Shown: positions 35,944 to 45,500 of the stretch, one piece after another
Layout of the letters: every line of letters starts with the position of its first letter
Numbering within the stretch: position 1 is the stretch's first letter
DNA from: an uncultured Saprospiraceae bacterium
Lineage (GTDB): Bacteria > Bacteroidota > Bacteroidia > Chitinophagales > Saprospiraceae
Direction of reading: 5' to 3'
Length of the DNA stretch: 64,000 nt
Assembly (NCBI GenBank): GCA_905480605.1
Contig: CAJQRD010000078.1
Span: 44,970-108,969 of the forward strand
The notes under the pieces: generated by a model
What the model saw: the letters and a program-made list of their open reading frames with translations, nothing else
What the model was told of the DNA's origin: nothing
Database searches by the model: none
Translations under genes and position numbers: made by a program

Positions 35944-37419
35944 ATGATCTCTAGGTGTGTCACATTTATTATAACCTCTACCTTATGTACCCTTTCTTTA
36001 ATCGGGCAAAAAACAGAAAACGTTACTCTTATTTCCAATGATGAGATTAAATTGACTTTAGAGCATCATACAGAAGCTGATCTGTCTAAAAAAGATTGGC
36101 TTAAATTTAAACTGAGAAATAAGACAAATAAAAAATTATACTTTGAGAACATCAACTATAGTATAAATACTTTTGAGATAAATAAAAACAACGAACGTGA
36201 ATTAAAACCAGGAGCCCTAGGAAGGTCAAAGATGTATAATTTACTGCCTGAATATCATAATGTAAAAAAGATAACAGCTGATAATAAATTTTACGAATTA
36301 CCTGCAAAAAAAGAAATCACCTTTTGGAAGTATGCAAGCAATACAGCATCCGCTATTTTAGAAAAATCCCTTTCTAAAAGTCAAGAAATTTGTGGCTTAA
36401 TGGAGTTCAAAGTTGAATATGGTCTTCATGAAGATTTGGTCGATATATATGCTGGTGAAGAAGCATTCTGTTTTAATTGGATAAATAGCACTGATATTAA
36501 TCCTAAGCTTATCGCAAATCATCTTGAAGAGAAAATATCCGATGTCACACAACGTAAAATAAATTCAGCTATAATAAATACTTTGGTTTTAAATGAAAGT
36601 GTAATCAATCAAATCACTGTAGATACTTTGATTTATGGAATTGAAAAAAGAGGCTATACTCAAAATAAGTCTGAACGAATGGCTTTATTAAAAACACTTG
36701 ATAAACGCAATGGATTTGAAAATGATCGAATTATCAGCCATTATCAAACTTGCATGTATGATAAGAATTGTGAGTGGATTGAAGACCTTAAATACTATTG
36801 GAATAATAAATTATTTGACACCTTAATCTCAAATTCATTATTTATAAATGAGAAGATTAAAATATTAGAAATACAATCTGCAGATTGGCGAAAAAATGAT
36901 GACCGAAAAAATAAACTTTTTAAAAAAGTTATCTCAACTATGGACTTTGATTTCAACTACGTTCCTGATCAAGATGGCTTTTCAAAATGGTACAATAAAG
37001 TAAAGAAATTAGCATCTACGCGGCACCCTGAGGTTATAAAATACCTATCAGGTTTATTAGACAATGAAACTTTTCTGAAAATTGAAGATTGGTCAGGCCA
37101 AAAAAACAAAAGGATAATAACAAATAGAGATAAAGCAAAAATTATTAATGTGCGAATTTGTGATGTGGCTTATGTAGGTCTCTTACGTGCATTAAACAAG
37201 GTCGATATCGAAAAAAAATTCGAAGGTTTTAAATATTCGCAGTCCGTATTAATTGATGAGAAATGGAGAGGATCTAATGAGGCAAACAGTGATGGTATTC
37301 GTTTGAAAAATGCATATACTTTGTTGCCTTTAAATTTAAGTATGGGTGAAAAATATTATTATCTGAATTTTACAAACAAGCTGGAGATTAGAAAACTATT
37401 GAGAAGATATGGTTTTTAG
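35944..37419 (+). CDS. Secreted protein of unknown function
   Basis: A 491-residue protein with a signal peptide (MISRCVTFIITSTLCTLSLIG). The N-terminal 170 residues are beta-rich and resemble an immunoglobulin-like fold (LTLEHHTEAD to FKLRNKTNKKLYF). The rest is helical, rich in Lys, Asn and Ile, with no recognised motif or membrane segment. A TAnnTTTG promoter lies just upstream, so it is a separate transcription unit. A broken gene follows it by about 105 bp. I do not recognise the family. Confidence 0.75.
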   Translation: MISRCVTFIITSTLCTLSLIGQKTENVTLISNDEIKLTLEHHTEADLSKKDWLKFKLRNKTNKKLYFENINYSINTFEINKNNERELKPGALGRSKMYNLLPEYHNVKKITADNKFYELPAKKEITFWKYASNTASAILEKSLSKSQEICGLMEFKVEYGLHEDLVDIYAGEEAFCFNWINSTDINPKLIANHLEEKISDVTQRKINSAIINTLVLNESVINQITVDTLIYGIEKRGYTQNKSERMALLKTLDKRNGFENDRIISHYQTCMYDKNCEWIEDLKYYWNNKLFDTLISNSLFINEKIKILEIQSADWRKNDDRKNKLFKKVISTMDFDFNYVPDQDGFSKWYNKVKKLASTRHPEVIKYLSGLLDNETFLKIEDWSGQKNKRIITNRDKAKIINVRICDVAYVGLLRALNKVDIEKKFEGFKYSQSVLIDEKWRGSNEANSDGIRLKNAYTLLPLNLSMGEKYYYLNFTNKLEIRKLLRRYGF

Positions 37420-37524
37420 CATTTTGTTTTCATTCAGAACTAGAAAAGTCATTAATGAGTAAATTCTTTATTGAATTTTGATTTTGTAGAACTTATTGAA
37501 AGACCATCATTATATTTTCCAGAA

Positions 37525-38216
37525 ATGGCGAGTAAACCAAGTTTAGGGCACAAACCATTTCCGCCTTCTAAGCCAATTCAACCATCTCTAGAAAATAATA
37601 CCCTATAATTAAATACAGTAGATAAGGTTTTAAAAGGCAAGAAAAAGAAGGCTTTATTAAAGCAAAAAAAGTTTTTGGAAATCAATCCAAAAGAATACTG
37701 GATGAAAAGAAAATATTTCCAAAGGATATAGATTTTTATCACGAATACAATAAAAATATTTTCCCCTTTGTAGCAAATATTATTGAACTCACTAAAAAGA
37801 AGGCCCCGGAAGAAGAATTTGCTGAAACAGGAAAAATAGACAATGGAGACTTTGGTAGATACTTTACAAATATAAGTCAATTGGGGTGAATCAATTGTGA
37901 TAAATTTAGCTATTTCTCTGAAAAGATGATGGCTAAAGTTTACCTGAAAGATAATGACAATGAAGTAAAATACTATCTTATTTTTACTGACATGAAAAGT
38001 ATTTTACCTGCTAAAAGAATGGATGACAAAAGTGCTTATGTAATTTATAACATGCCAAAAAATAAAATTGTAAAAATAGTAGTTGCAAAATTAAATGACA
38101 ATGAACCTCAACTTTCTGTCATTGATTATAAAATTGGTAATGATAATTATATAGCTATGGACTTTAGTCCAGCATCATTAAAAGATATTAAAACGGAATT
38201 AAATAATTTAGACTAG
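37525..38216 (+). pseudogene. Broken gene for a Bacteroidota protein of unknown function
   Basis: Several reading-frame pieces on the plus strand join into one protein of about 230 residues. ATG 37525 starts MASKPSLGHKPFPPSKP, a TAA stops it at 37606, and the same frame continues LNTVDKVLKGKKKK before a frameshift near 37640. The second frame then runs KRILDEKKIFPKDIDFYHEY to YFTNISQLG, meets TGA at 37887-37889, and goes on INCDKFSYFSEK to the final stop. From memory of similar proteins the TGA replaces a tryptophan (LGWINCD), so TGG to TGA is likely. The final part alone has an ATG (37926) and could make 96 residues, but this is doubtful. Confidence 0.7.
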
Positions 38217-38244
38217 CAAATATTTTAATTCTTAGTGACAAAAC

Positions 38245-38280
38245 AGAGAAGCCCAGTTCAAAAATGAACTGGGCTTCTCT
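38245..38280. terminator. Bidirectional terminator between convergent genes
   Basis: AGAGAAGCCCAGTTC and GAACTGGGCTTCTCT make a perfect 15-bp stem with a 6-nt loop. It stands midway between the pseudogene (plus) and the T9SS protein gene (minus), within 31 bp of each stop. T runs on either side are short and interrupted. Confidence 0.8.
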
Positions 38281-38310
38281 ATTTATAAACTTCTTTTTTT
38301 ATACAAATTC

Positions 38311-41300
38311 TTATTGCTTGATAACTCTTATCAGTCGATCAAAACTTGGATCTTCTATTCTCAAAAAGTATATACCTGCAGGATAATGATACAAAGACAT
38401 GACACCTAGATGCCCATTATCATACTTAGCAGCATTATTCCTCTGAATAACTTCACCTTTAACATTGTATAATGTCAAAGGAACATATATCTCTTTTGAA
38501 TTAGCACCAATTAATTCAATTTGAAAAACACCTTCTGTTGGATTCGGATACAGTTTTGCAACTGAGCCAAAAGTAACTTCATCAGAAGATAATGCATTTC
38601 CTAAGTGTACAATTTCAGTAAATTCACAACCTAAAGAATCTCTCACGAAAATCTCATAATCACCTACACCTAGACCGTCATATTCAGTAGCCGTTCCCAA
38701 ACTACCACCGCCATTAATACTTATCAATGTAGCTCCAAAGTTACCCGTAATGTCAAATGTCATTGTACCATCATTTGATTCAAATTCTGTCTCTGGCGTC
38801 ACAGTAACCGCAACATCGAGAGCACATGCTAAAATCGATGTCTCAAACTCAAATAGACAATCGCCCGATCCTCTTACAGTAACCGTATAATCGCCTTCCG
38901 CAAGATCTCTAAACATATTGTTATTCTGAAAATTGACACCATCTAAGCTGTACTGAAAAGGACCGACACCATTGAGAATTTCAATCATAATCACACCATC
39001 GCTTATACTTGCACTAGAGGCTGGAGATGTATTAGCGGTAGCTTCAACACTACAAACAAATAATGCACAAAATTCATTGGTCTCTTCAGAACCAAAGGCA
39101 ATATTCATTATACTAGCTAAAACTGCGCCTTCATCATTTGTTATAGTGTAACCAGCATCAGGAGTGCCTCCATCAATGCCATCATAGTAAGAATCAAAAA
39201 TGGTAAATACATAACACAATTCTGGATCAAGACAAACTTCATTATCTATAGTCGTAAACAATTGTCCATCATAAGGACCACCTTCAGCTACAACCACTCC
39301 TGATTCAGTAGATAAAGACCATGTAGTTTCATTAGGAAATCTGTCTGTCATAATTGCAACATTTCCTTGAAACCCATTTGTAGAAGCTTCAAAAGTTAGA
39401 GATAATGTATTGTTCGTATCCACTTCATCACCACTTAACCCATTCACAGATAACAATTCAATATCCAGAGTATTCTGACCATCTAATAAATCCAAAAGAT
39501 CAACTGTCAAAATTGAACTTTGATTGGGTATAATTGAATTTGAAAAATTTTGCACTGGCAACTCTAATCCATTCAAAACAACAGAAAAAGTGGCTTCTGT
39601 TATTTCTAAAGTTCCTAGGTTTAAAAGATTAACTTCAGCTGTCACATCACTAGAACAAATTAAACCAAGAGGCTTAACACTTGGTATAGACAAATCAATT
39701 TGAGGAATATTTCTTATCTCAGCAGTTATCGTATCATTTAAGACATTCTGATCGACAACCAATGAAGTAAACAAGCTAATATTATATTCTCCCAATTGAG
39801 AAACATCCACAGTAGGAATGAAGGTATGGTCATATAAAGAATCTGGTAACAATTCGTATGAAACCATTTCTTTTACCTCTGCACCATTTTCAAAAATATA
39901 TCCAACCTCAAATTCTCGAATAGTATCTAAGCCAAAATTTTCAACTTGCATACTGACTGGTTCTGCTGCTGATAATAGCGAGCCACTGATCAAGGTTTTT
40001 AAACTAATTGGGCCAATATCAAAAGTGTCCTTTTTCAATTCAAATGCTATGATTCTTGTACGCACATCATTTACTCCAGCATATTCAGTAGTAAACCAAA
40101 ATGTCTTATCATTCACAGGATCAATTGACATATGAGAATAATCGCCAAACCTTCCAAAACTGTTGATTGTGGATTCACCTGCTACAACTTCAAATTCTTC
40201 AACAGTCATTTGACCAAGTTCATCATTTGCTCTTCTTCCTGTAAATCGAATACCCGTATAATCATCTACTCCTGATACGTTATATGCCAATCCAATATTT
40301 CCAGCGCCATCCATTGCGATACTTCCCATATATCTATGCAAATTATCTGCAGGTGCAAAGGTACCTTCTTGGTAAACTGACCATTCATCATCAGTGGTTC
40401 TTCTCATCTCTATCCATCTTATGCCAGATATATCTTCACCATCTGTAACATCAGTGATAAAATTCATGACCATTGTCTCATATGTTCCAAAGTTTCTATA
40501 ATGAATTTGATTCATTATAACTTCAGGAATTCCATCTAATCCATTTCCTCCTCTTTGTGGTATGCATGAAAACCCAACACCTTCAGCTGAACATGGATAT
40601 GAATCATAAGGCGAAACGACTACACTTTGCCTTGTCATTGTTGTGCTATCCGGATTATCCCAATTAACATCAAAGGAAAATATTTCAACTTTATCTTCGG
40701 TCTCGCCAACGTTCCATGAAGCATCATTTAAAGATAAAAACATTGGATTTCTCTCTTGTGGTGGTGCTAATCGACCAGACCAATCAACGGGAGTAGACAC
40801 AAAAAATCCTGCTTCGGTATTACTATTTCCTGGAACTTCTACCCTTTGTATAACTACAGTTTCTGCACCCATCAACAATTGCTCTCTATTGATAAAGTAA
40901 CTGTGCAAATTTCTAGGACCTTGTTCATTAGTTGTTACTGTATAGGAATCTGTCCAAATACTATACTTTGGGTAATCTGGAAAATTTGGCGTTGTAAAAT
41001 TGTAAACATTGTACTCCCCCATTGGGTCTTCTGTATCAGAAATTGCTACCATCAAATTGTTTCCTTGATTGGCAAATTCAGTAATTATCCATCTTTTAAA
41101 TTCTTGGTCATATAAAATTATTGGATCACCGGCAGATGTAAACCCAAGAGAATTCCAAAGCGTGTTGGCTGCAAAATTTGTTACTAAAGAACCATCGGAT
41201 TTGTTAAACAACCCTATTCGGGTAGCATTAATGGCTTGCATATAAAAACTCTTGCCCACATCGCCTGTAGGGTCATGAGGTGCACGACCAACATTAAGAC

Positions 41301-41643
41301 CTTCAATGTTTATCAAAGGCTCCACAATTGAACCTATTTTTTTTTGAATAGATGATTGCCTAATTTTGTCTGGACCAGTATGCACTTTAGACTCATCCTT
41401 GATTCTTGACTGATGGCGTCCTACAAAATTTCTTGGAGGTCTTATCTTCTTTTTGTCCGCTGTTTTTTTCTGCATATCGGTTACAGAGCGCGGTATTAAA
41501 TACTTCAGCGCCTGAGTTTTTCCTAATTTTTTGGCATAGGTTACTTGAACTATAGGCTTAATCGTTTCTATTTCTTGTGCATTTAGACTTATTGCCATGC
41601 AATAAAAAATCAAAACTGTCATTTTCTTGGTTAAGTTAATCAT
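38311..41643 (-). CDS. Large secreted protein with T9SS sorting tail
   Basis: A 1,110-residue exported protein. It has a signal peptide ending AISLNAQ and a basic linker (residues 20-105). A beta-rich region of about 450 residues follows, with GRAPHDPTGDVGKSFYMQAIN, FKRWIITEFANQGNN and GRFGDYSHMSIDP, as in propeller-like secreted proteins. Repeated all-beta domains come next, including IEFNLL- and CPAR-like adhesive units. A Por-secretion-type tail closes it (KLYPNPTEGVFQIEL to LIRVIKQ). No catalytic motif is recognised. A small lipoprotein gene ends 33 bp upstream, so the two probably share a transcript. Confidence 0.85.
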   Translation of the reverse strand: MINLTKKMTVLIFYCMAISLNAQEIETIKPIVQVTYAKKLGKTQALKYLIPRSVTDMQKKTADKKKIRPPRNFVGRHQSRIKDESKVHTGPDKIRQSSIQKKIGSIVEPLINIEGLNVGRAPHDPTGDVGKSFYMQAINATRIGLFNKSDGSLVTNFAANTLWNSLGFTSAGDPIILYDQEFKRWIITEFANQGNNLMVAISDTEDPMGEYNVYNFTTPNFPDYPKYSIWTDSYTVTTNEQGPRNLHSYFINREQLLMGAETVVIQRVEVPGNSNTEAGFFVSTPVDWSGRLAPPQERNPMFLSLNDASWNVGETEDKVEIFSFDVNWDNPDSTTMTRQSVVVSPYDSYPCSAEGVGFSCIPQRGGNGLDGIPEVIMNQIHYRNFGTYETMVMNFITDVTDGEDISGIRWIEMRRTTDDEWSVYQEGTFAPADNLHRYMGSIAMDGAGNIGLAYNVSGVDDYTGIRFTGRRANDELGQMTVEEFEVVAGESTINSFGRFGDYSHMSIDPVNDKTFWFTTEYAGVNDVRTRIIAFELKKDTFDIGPISLKTLISGSLLSAAEPVSMQVENFGLDTIREFEVGYIFENGAEVKEMVSYELLPDSLYDHTFIPTVDVSQLGEYNISLFTSLVVDQNVLNDTITAEIRNIPQIDLSIPSVKPLGLICSSDVTAEVNLLNLGTLEITEATFSVVLNGLELPVQNFSNSIIPNQSSILTVDLLDLLDGQNTLDIELLSVNGLSGDEVDTNNTLSLTFEASTNGFQGNVAIMTDRFPNETTWSLSTESGVVVAEGGPYDGQLFTTIDNEVCLDPELCYVFTIFDSYYDGIDGGTPDAGYTITNDEGAVLASIMNIAFGSEETNEFCALFVCSVEATANTSPASSASISDGVIMIEILNGVGPFQYSLDGVNFQNNNMFRDLAEGDYTVTVRGSGDCLFEFETSILACALDVAVTVTPETEFESNDGTMTFDITGNFGATLISINGGGSLGTATEYDGLGVGDYEIFVRDSLGCEFTEIVHLGNALSSDEVTFGSVAKLYPNPTEGVFQIELIGANSKEIYVPLTLYNVKGEVIQRNNAAKYDNGHLGVMSLYHYPAGIYFLRIEDPSFDRLIRVIKQ

Positions 41644-41676
41644 ACTACTAATTTTTAATATTAAATATGCAAAGGG

Positions 41677-42060
41677 TTATTTGACAGGAACCTTTGCCTT
41701 TTTACCGCTTGAAAACTTTTGTGGCTTTCCTACTTCATAACTTAGAGGTTCAGCTAGATATACCACCTTATTTCTATTTAGTTTTTTTAATAAATCTTCA
41801 TCGCTAATTTTATTTTTATTGAAAGTGAAAAGATGCTGATTTTGAGACTTACTAGCTATTGACTTATGCTTCAAATCATATTTCGCAAAACTAGCCTCTA
41901 AAACCTCAACTTTCTTTCCTTCCAGTAAAGTCACCAAAAGTTTACCACTTAAGGCTTTAGCCATTCCTTCTTCGACGGTAACTTCAGTTGCCTTTTTGTT
42001 ACTATTACAGCTTATACAAACGACTGCCAAAAAGATCAATATTCCTTTAAATAAATTCAT
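41677..42060 (-). CDS. Small lipoprotein of unknown function
   Basis: A 127-residue lipoprotein: the signal peptide ends AVVCISC, so Cys18 is the lipid site. The mature part is Lys-rich, with a predicted helix-strand pattern (EVLEASFAKYDLKHKSI) and a basic tail ending KKAKVPVK. It reads like a short alpha/beta domain but matches no family I know. It lies 33 bp upstream of the large T9SS protein gene on the same strand and could be a helper or be processed with it. Confidence 0.7.
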   Translation of the reverse strand: MNLFKGILIFLAVVCISCNSNKKATEVTVEEGMAKALSGKLLVTLLEGKKVEVLEASFAKYDLKHKSIASKSQNQHLFTFNKNKISDEDLLKKLNRNKVVYLAEPLSYEVGKPQKFSSGKKAKVPVK

Positions 42061-42233
42061 TTACATAGTTTAAGTTGACAAAGCTGTGAAAATAAGACCT
42101 TTTGAACTGTCTTTATAAACATTAATTGTCTAAATTAATTAATAATTTGAGAGTTGAACAACCGCTTTAAATACATGCTTTCCAATTTATACTCGGTTCT
42201 TAATAACTGGCCTCCATTGTTATCTGTAAAAAC

Positions 42234-43292
42234 TTAAGATTTTTGTGCACTATACCATGCCCCACCTACTACATTACAGCTCGCTCCAGTAGCATTTGCT
42301 ATAAAATTACTGCGATTATTGATTCTTAAGTATGCCATGTATGACATTAATATAGATTCTTTGTAATCCACAATATTTTCCGAAAACAGTGGACATTCAA
42401 ACGTATCTCCCATTTCTTTTCTAAATCTATCCATAAAGTAGCTATTTTTTGCACCACCACCTGTAAATAGAAACTTACCAGAATTCTCTGTAATTTGACT
42501 TTTTATTATTTTGATTAAAAAAGTGTTGTAGGTTTTTAATACATCTTCTATCCCTATATTAAATGTATCAATCAACGGAATCCAGTAATTTTTAATCCAT
42601 GAATTATCTATACTTTTGGGAGGCTTGCATTTAATAAAGTCTTCATTGAGAAGAGCATTCAATAATGAAGTATTGGTTTTACCCAAACACGCCAACTGCC
42701 CGTTTTCATCAAAAGAATAGCCCTTTTTAGCAGCATAATGATTTGAAACCTGATTACATGGAGCTATATCATAGGCTTTCCAGTCATTATTATGTCTTAG
42801 ACTTATATTGGCTATACCTCCCATATTTATATAATAGTCATAACCTGGAAACAAATCTCTATCAGCAATTACCGCCATTGGTGTACCTTGACCACCAAAA
42901 GACATATCTGCATTTCGAAAATCACATAAGATATCCATTCCTGTAAGTGCCGCACACATCCCTCCATTTAAGAGCTGCCAAGAAGTTTGAATATTGGGTA
43001 AATGTAGTACAGTATGACCATGAACAGCAGCGCAATCTGGTTGCCCTGGGAGTTTTTCAACAAATTTATTTATAACTTTTGCTACATACTTTGAATATCG
43101 AGATTCTGTATCCGCAATCTCAAATGCCACTTGATTTGTGATTTTTCTTAACGCATCGCATATATCACTTGGCACATCAATAGTTTCATAGGCTTCAAGT
43201 TCCCAATTAAGGATTGGCCCTTCTTTATAAATCACTGAAACTAAGTCTAACCCATCCAATGAACTGCCTGACATAACACCTAATATTCTCAT
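42234..43292 (-). CDS. anmK: Anhydro-N-acetylmuramic acid kinase
   Basis: Phosphorylates and opens 1,6-anhydro-MurNAc to MurNAc-6-phosphate in peptidoglycan recycling. The 352-residue product has the family motifs GVMSGSSLDGLD, MGGIANISLR and FTGGGAKNSYFMDRF. I use ATG 43292, because MRILGVMSGSS is the standard start; an ATG ten codons upstream adds an atypical leader. Its downstream partner, MurNAc-6-phosphate etherase, is not in this window. Confidence 0.95.
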   Translation of the reverse strand: MRILGVMSGSSLDGLDLVSVIYKEGPILNWELEAYETIDVPSDICDALRKITNQVAFEIADTESRYSKYVAKVINKFVEKLPGQPDCAAVHGHTVLHLPNIQTSWQLLNGGMCAALTGMDILCDFRNADMSFGGQGTPMAVIADRDLFPGYDYYINMGGIANISLRHNNDWKAYDIAPCNQVSNHYAAKKGYSFDENGQLACLGKTNTSLLNALLNEDFIKCKPPKSIDNSWIKNYWIPLIDTFNIGIEDVLKTYNTFLIKIIKSQITENSGKFLFTGGGAKNSYFMDRFRKEMGDTFECPLFSENIVDYKESILMSYMAYLRINNRSNFIANATGASCNVVGGAWYSAQKS

Positions 43293-43407
43293 ATTGTAAA
43301 TATAATCAAAAGCTAAATACACTCATTTTCATCAAATAATGAAATTGAAATTCGTATTGAATTCATTACAGTTCATCCCGACTTATTAACAATCTATCAA
43401 AAAAATT

Positions 43408-43435
43408 GGAAACTTTAAAACATTTTATAGTTTCC
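43408..43435. promoter_or_regulatory. 28-bp palindrome, candidate TetR operator of the efflux operon
   Basis: The arms GGAAACTTTAAAA and TTTTATAGTTTCC surround a 2-bp centre and match at 12 of 13 positions. It lies 29 bp upstream of the TetR start. Palindromes of this size are typical operators for AcrR/TtgR-type repressors, and the repressor heads the operon, so autoregulation is likely. Confidence 0.6.
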
Positions 43436-43450
43436 TGAGTTTATGTGTTG

Positions 43451-43458
43451 TAAATTTG
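43451..43458 (+). promoter_or_regulatory. Possible -7 box immediately before the TetR start
   Basis: TAAATTTG matches TAnnTTTG but ends only 5 bp before ATG 43464 and no TTG lies at the usual distance. If real, the transcript would be leaderless or nearly so. Confidence 0.25.
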
Positions 43459-43463
43459 TACTT

Positions 43464-44069
43464 ATGTCAAAGGAATTAATAATTAAATCTTCGAAAATCC
43501 TCTTCATGAGATACGGTATTAAGAGTATCAGTATGGATGATATTGCTAAGGATTTGGGCATTTCAAAAAAGACTATTTATAACTTTGTAGAAAACAAAGA
43601 CACATTGGTGTTAAGTGTCCTTCAATCTCATTCATTGGAGGAAAAAGAAATGGTGCAAAAAATTAAAAAAGTTGCACATAATGCCATTGAGGAAATGGCC
43701 TCTATCGCTCGATATGTACTACAACATATGAGAGAAATGAAACCCACTCTCATGTATGATTTAAAAAAATACCATCTAAAATCATGGAATTATTTAACAG
43801 AAAACCACTTTTCCTTTATTGAAGAAACTATTCAGAAAAACATAGAAAGGGGAAAAGAAGAAGGTCTTTACAGAGCAAAAATTAATGAAGTAATTCATTC
43901 AAAAATCTATGTAAGCATGGCTAGAATAATGGTTGATGAGGACGTATTTCCAAGCAATACTTATAAAAAGGGGGATATCTATGAAAACTATTTCATCTAC
44001 CACATGAATGGCATCATGAACGAACAAGGTCGCAAAGAATTAAACAAATATTTGAATCAAGAGAAATAA
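43464..44069 (+). CDS. TetR/AcrR-family repressor of the efflux operon
   Basis: A 201-residue TetR-family regulator. The HTH covers residues 20-50, with SISMDDIAKDLGISKKTIYN as its centre. The remaining residues form the helical ligand/dimer domain (VAHNAIEEMASIARYVLQHM). I use ATG 43464 (MSKELIIKSSK); an ATG seven codons upstream adds MCCKFVL, which looks non-native. The TolC gene starts 6 bp after its stop. It probably represses its own operon through the 28-bp palindrome upstream. Confidence 0.92.
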   Translation: MSKELIIKSSKILFMRYGIKSISMDDIAKDLGISKKTIYNFVENKDTLVLSVLQSHSLEEKEMVQKIKKVAHNAIEEMASIARYVLQHMREMKPTLMYDLKKYHLKSWNYLTENHFSFIEETIQKNIERGKEEGLYRAKINEVIHSKIYVSMARIMVDEDVFPSNTYKKGDIYENYFIYHMNGIMNEQGRKELNKYLNQEK

Positions 44070-44075
44070 CATTAC

Positions 44076-45446
44076 ATGAGACTTATTATAATAATATTCC
44101 TAACTAACTGCTCATTGAATGCACAACAAAAGTTCAGCCTTCAAGAAGCTATTGATTATGGATTAAAAAATCACAGTGAGATTAAAATGGCCAATCTTGA
44201 TGTACAGGACGCTGAAGCTCAAATTACTGAATTCAGATCTATTGGCATCCCTCAAGTTACTGGGAGTATAAACTATCAATATTACATAGCAGCACCTGTA
44301 AATCCGATTGAAGATTTTATTACACCTTCTGTTTATGCCGTACTTGAAGAAGAGCAAGTCCCAGGCGTAAATCCTTTCGAGGGACCACCAGAAACATTTG
44401 AATTTTCATTCTTTCAAAAAAACAACCTTTCAGCCAATCTTGACGCATCTTGGTTATTGTTTGATGGTTCATACTTAACCGGACTTCGAGGAGCAAGAAT
44501 GTTTAGGGATCTGAATAGAAAATCCATTGATGTAAAAGAAGAAAAGTTAAGAGCAGACATCACAAAAGCGTTTATGAGTATTCTAATAGCCCTTGAGAAT
44601 AAAAAAACATTGGAAAAGAATATACAAAATATTACCAAATCACTAAGTGAGGCTCAGGCATTTTATGAAAATGGTTTCTTAGAAAAATTAGATGTTGATC
44701 GGGTATTACTTTCTCTAGAAAACGTAAGCACTGAAAAGGAAAAGATAGATCAATTGATTGCGATCAGTTACAATCTTTTAAAATTCCAAATGTACTACCC
44801 TCTTGATCTGGAAATTGAAATTTCTGAGGATCTAAAAACGCTTGTCAATTTGTTTAAAATTGAAGACATCAAAACAAATGAAAATGTTGACTTTAACAAA
44901 AGAGCAGAGTTCGAACAAATTGAAATGGGTGCTGATTTAAATACCTTAAACATTGAGAGATTAAAAAAAGGATATCTGCCCAGCGTTATGGCTAGGGCTA
45001 ACTACAATCAAAGCTTGCAAAGAAAAAATTTATTTAGTGGAGATGAGATTGGATTTATTCCTCAATCCTCAGTTAGTCTTGGTATAAATATTCCTATCTA
45101 TGATGGAAGTCAAAAGAAAGGACAGATTCAACAAGCTAAAATTGAACAAGAAAGATTAGAGCTACAAAAATCAGAATTCAAAAGAGGGGTGACACTACAA
45201 GTCAAAACTGCTCAGATGCAATATATCAATGCAAAAAAGACATTAAAAAATAGAGAACGCGCATTAGAAATTGTTCAAGGCATTTATGACAAAACACAAA
45301 TTAAGTTTAAGGAAGGTGTGGGTTCTAGTTTAGAAGTAAGCCAAGCGGAATCACAATTATTTAGTGCTCAAGCAAATCATATAAATGCATTGTACGATTT
45401 ACTAATTACAAAAACTGATTTAGATATTGCATTGGGTAATATTTAA
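44076..45446 (+). CDS. TolC-family outer membrane efflux protein
   Basis: A 456-residue outer-membrane channel subunit with a signal peptide ending SLNAQ and two homologous long-helix halves, as in TolC: KFSLQEAIDYGLKNHSEIKM at the start and KTQIKFKEGVGSSLEVSQAE in the second half. It forms the outer part of the tripartite pump with the adaptor and RND genes downstream. The spacing of 6 bp to the TetR gene and 54 bp to the adaptor supports one operon. Confidence 0.93.
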   Translation: MRLIIIIFLTNCSLNAQQKFSLQEAIDYGLKNHSEIKMANLDVQDAEAQITEFRSIGIPQVTGSINYQYYIAAPVNPIEDFITPSVYAVLEEEQVPGVNPFEGPPETFEFSFFQKNNLSANLDASWLLFDGSYLTGLRGARMFRDLNRKSIDVKEEKLRADITKAFMSILIALENKKTLEKNIQNITKSLSEAQAFYENGFLEKLDVDRVLLSLENVSTEKEKIDQLIAISYNLLKFQMYYPLDLEIEISEDLKTLVNLFKIEDIKTNENVDFNKRAEFEQIEMGADLNTLNIERLKKGYLPSVMARANYNQSLQRKNLFSGDEIGFIPQSSVSLGINIPIYDGSQKKGQIQQAKIEQERLELQKSEFKRGVTLQVKTAQMQYINAKKTLKNRERALEIVQGIYDKTQIKFKEGVGSSLEVSQAESQLFSAQANHINALYDLLITKTDLDIALGNI

Positions 45447-45500
45447 AAAACAAAGCACTTATTCAACAGTAAAAAGAAATAGACATTATAAATAGGAATT

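Noticed and set aside
37578..37880. Minus-strand 100-codon frame with hydrophobic residues
   Set aside because: It is the antisense shadow of a recognisable decayed plus-strand gene.
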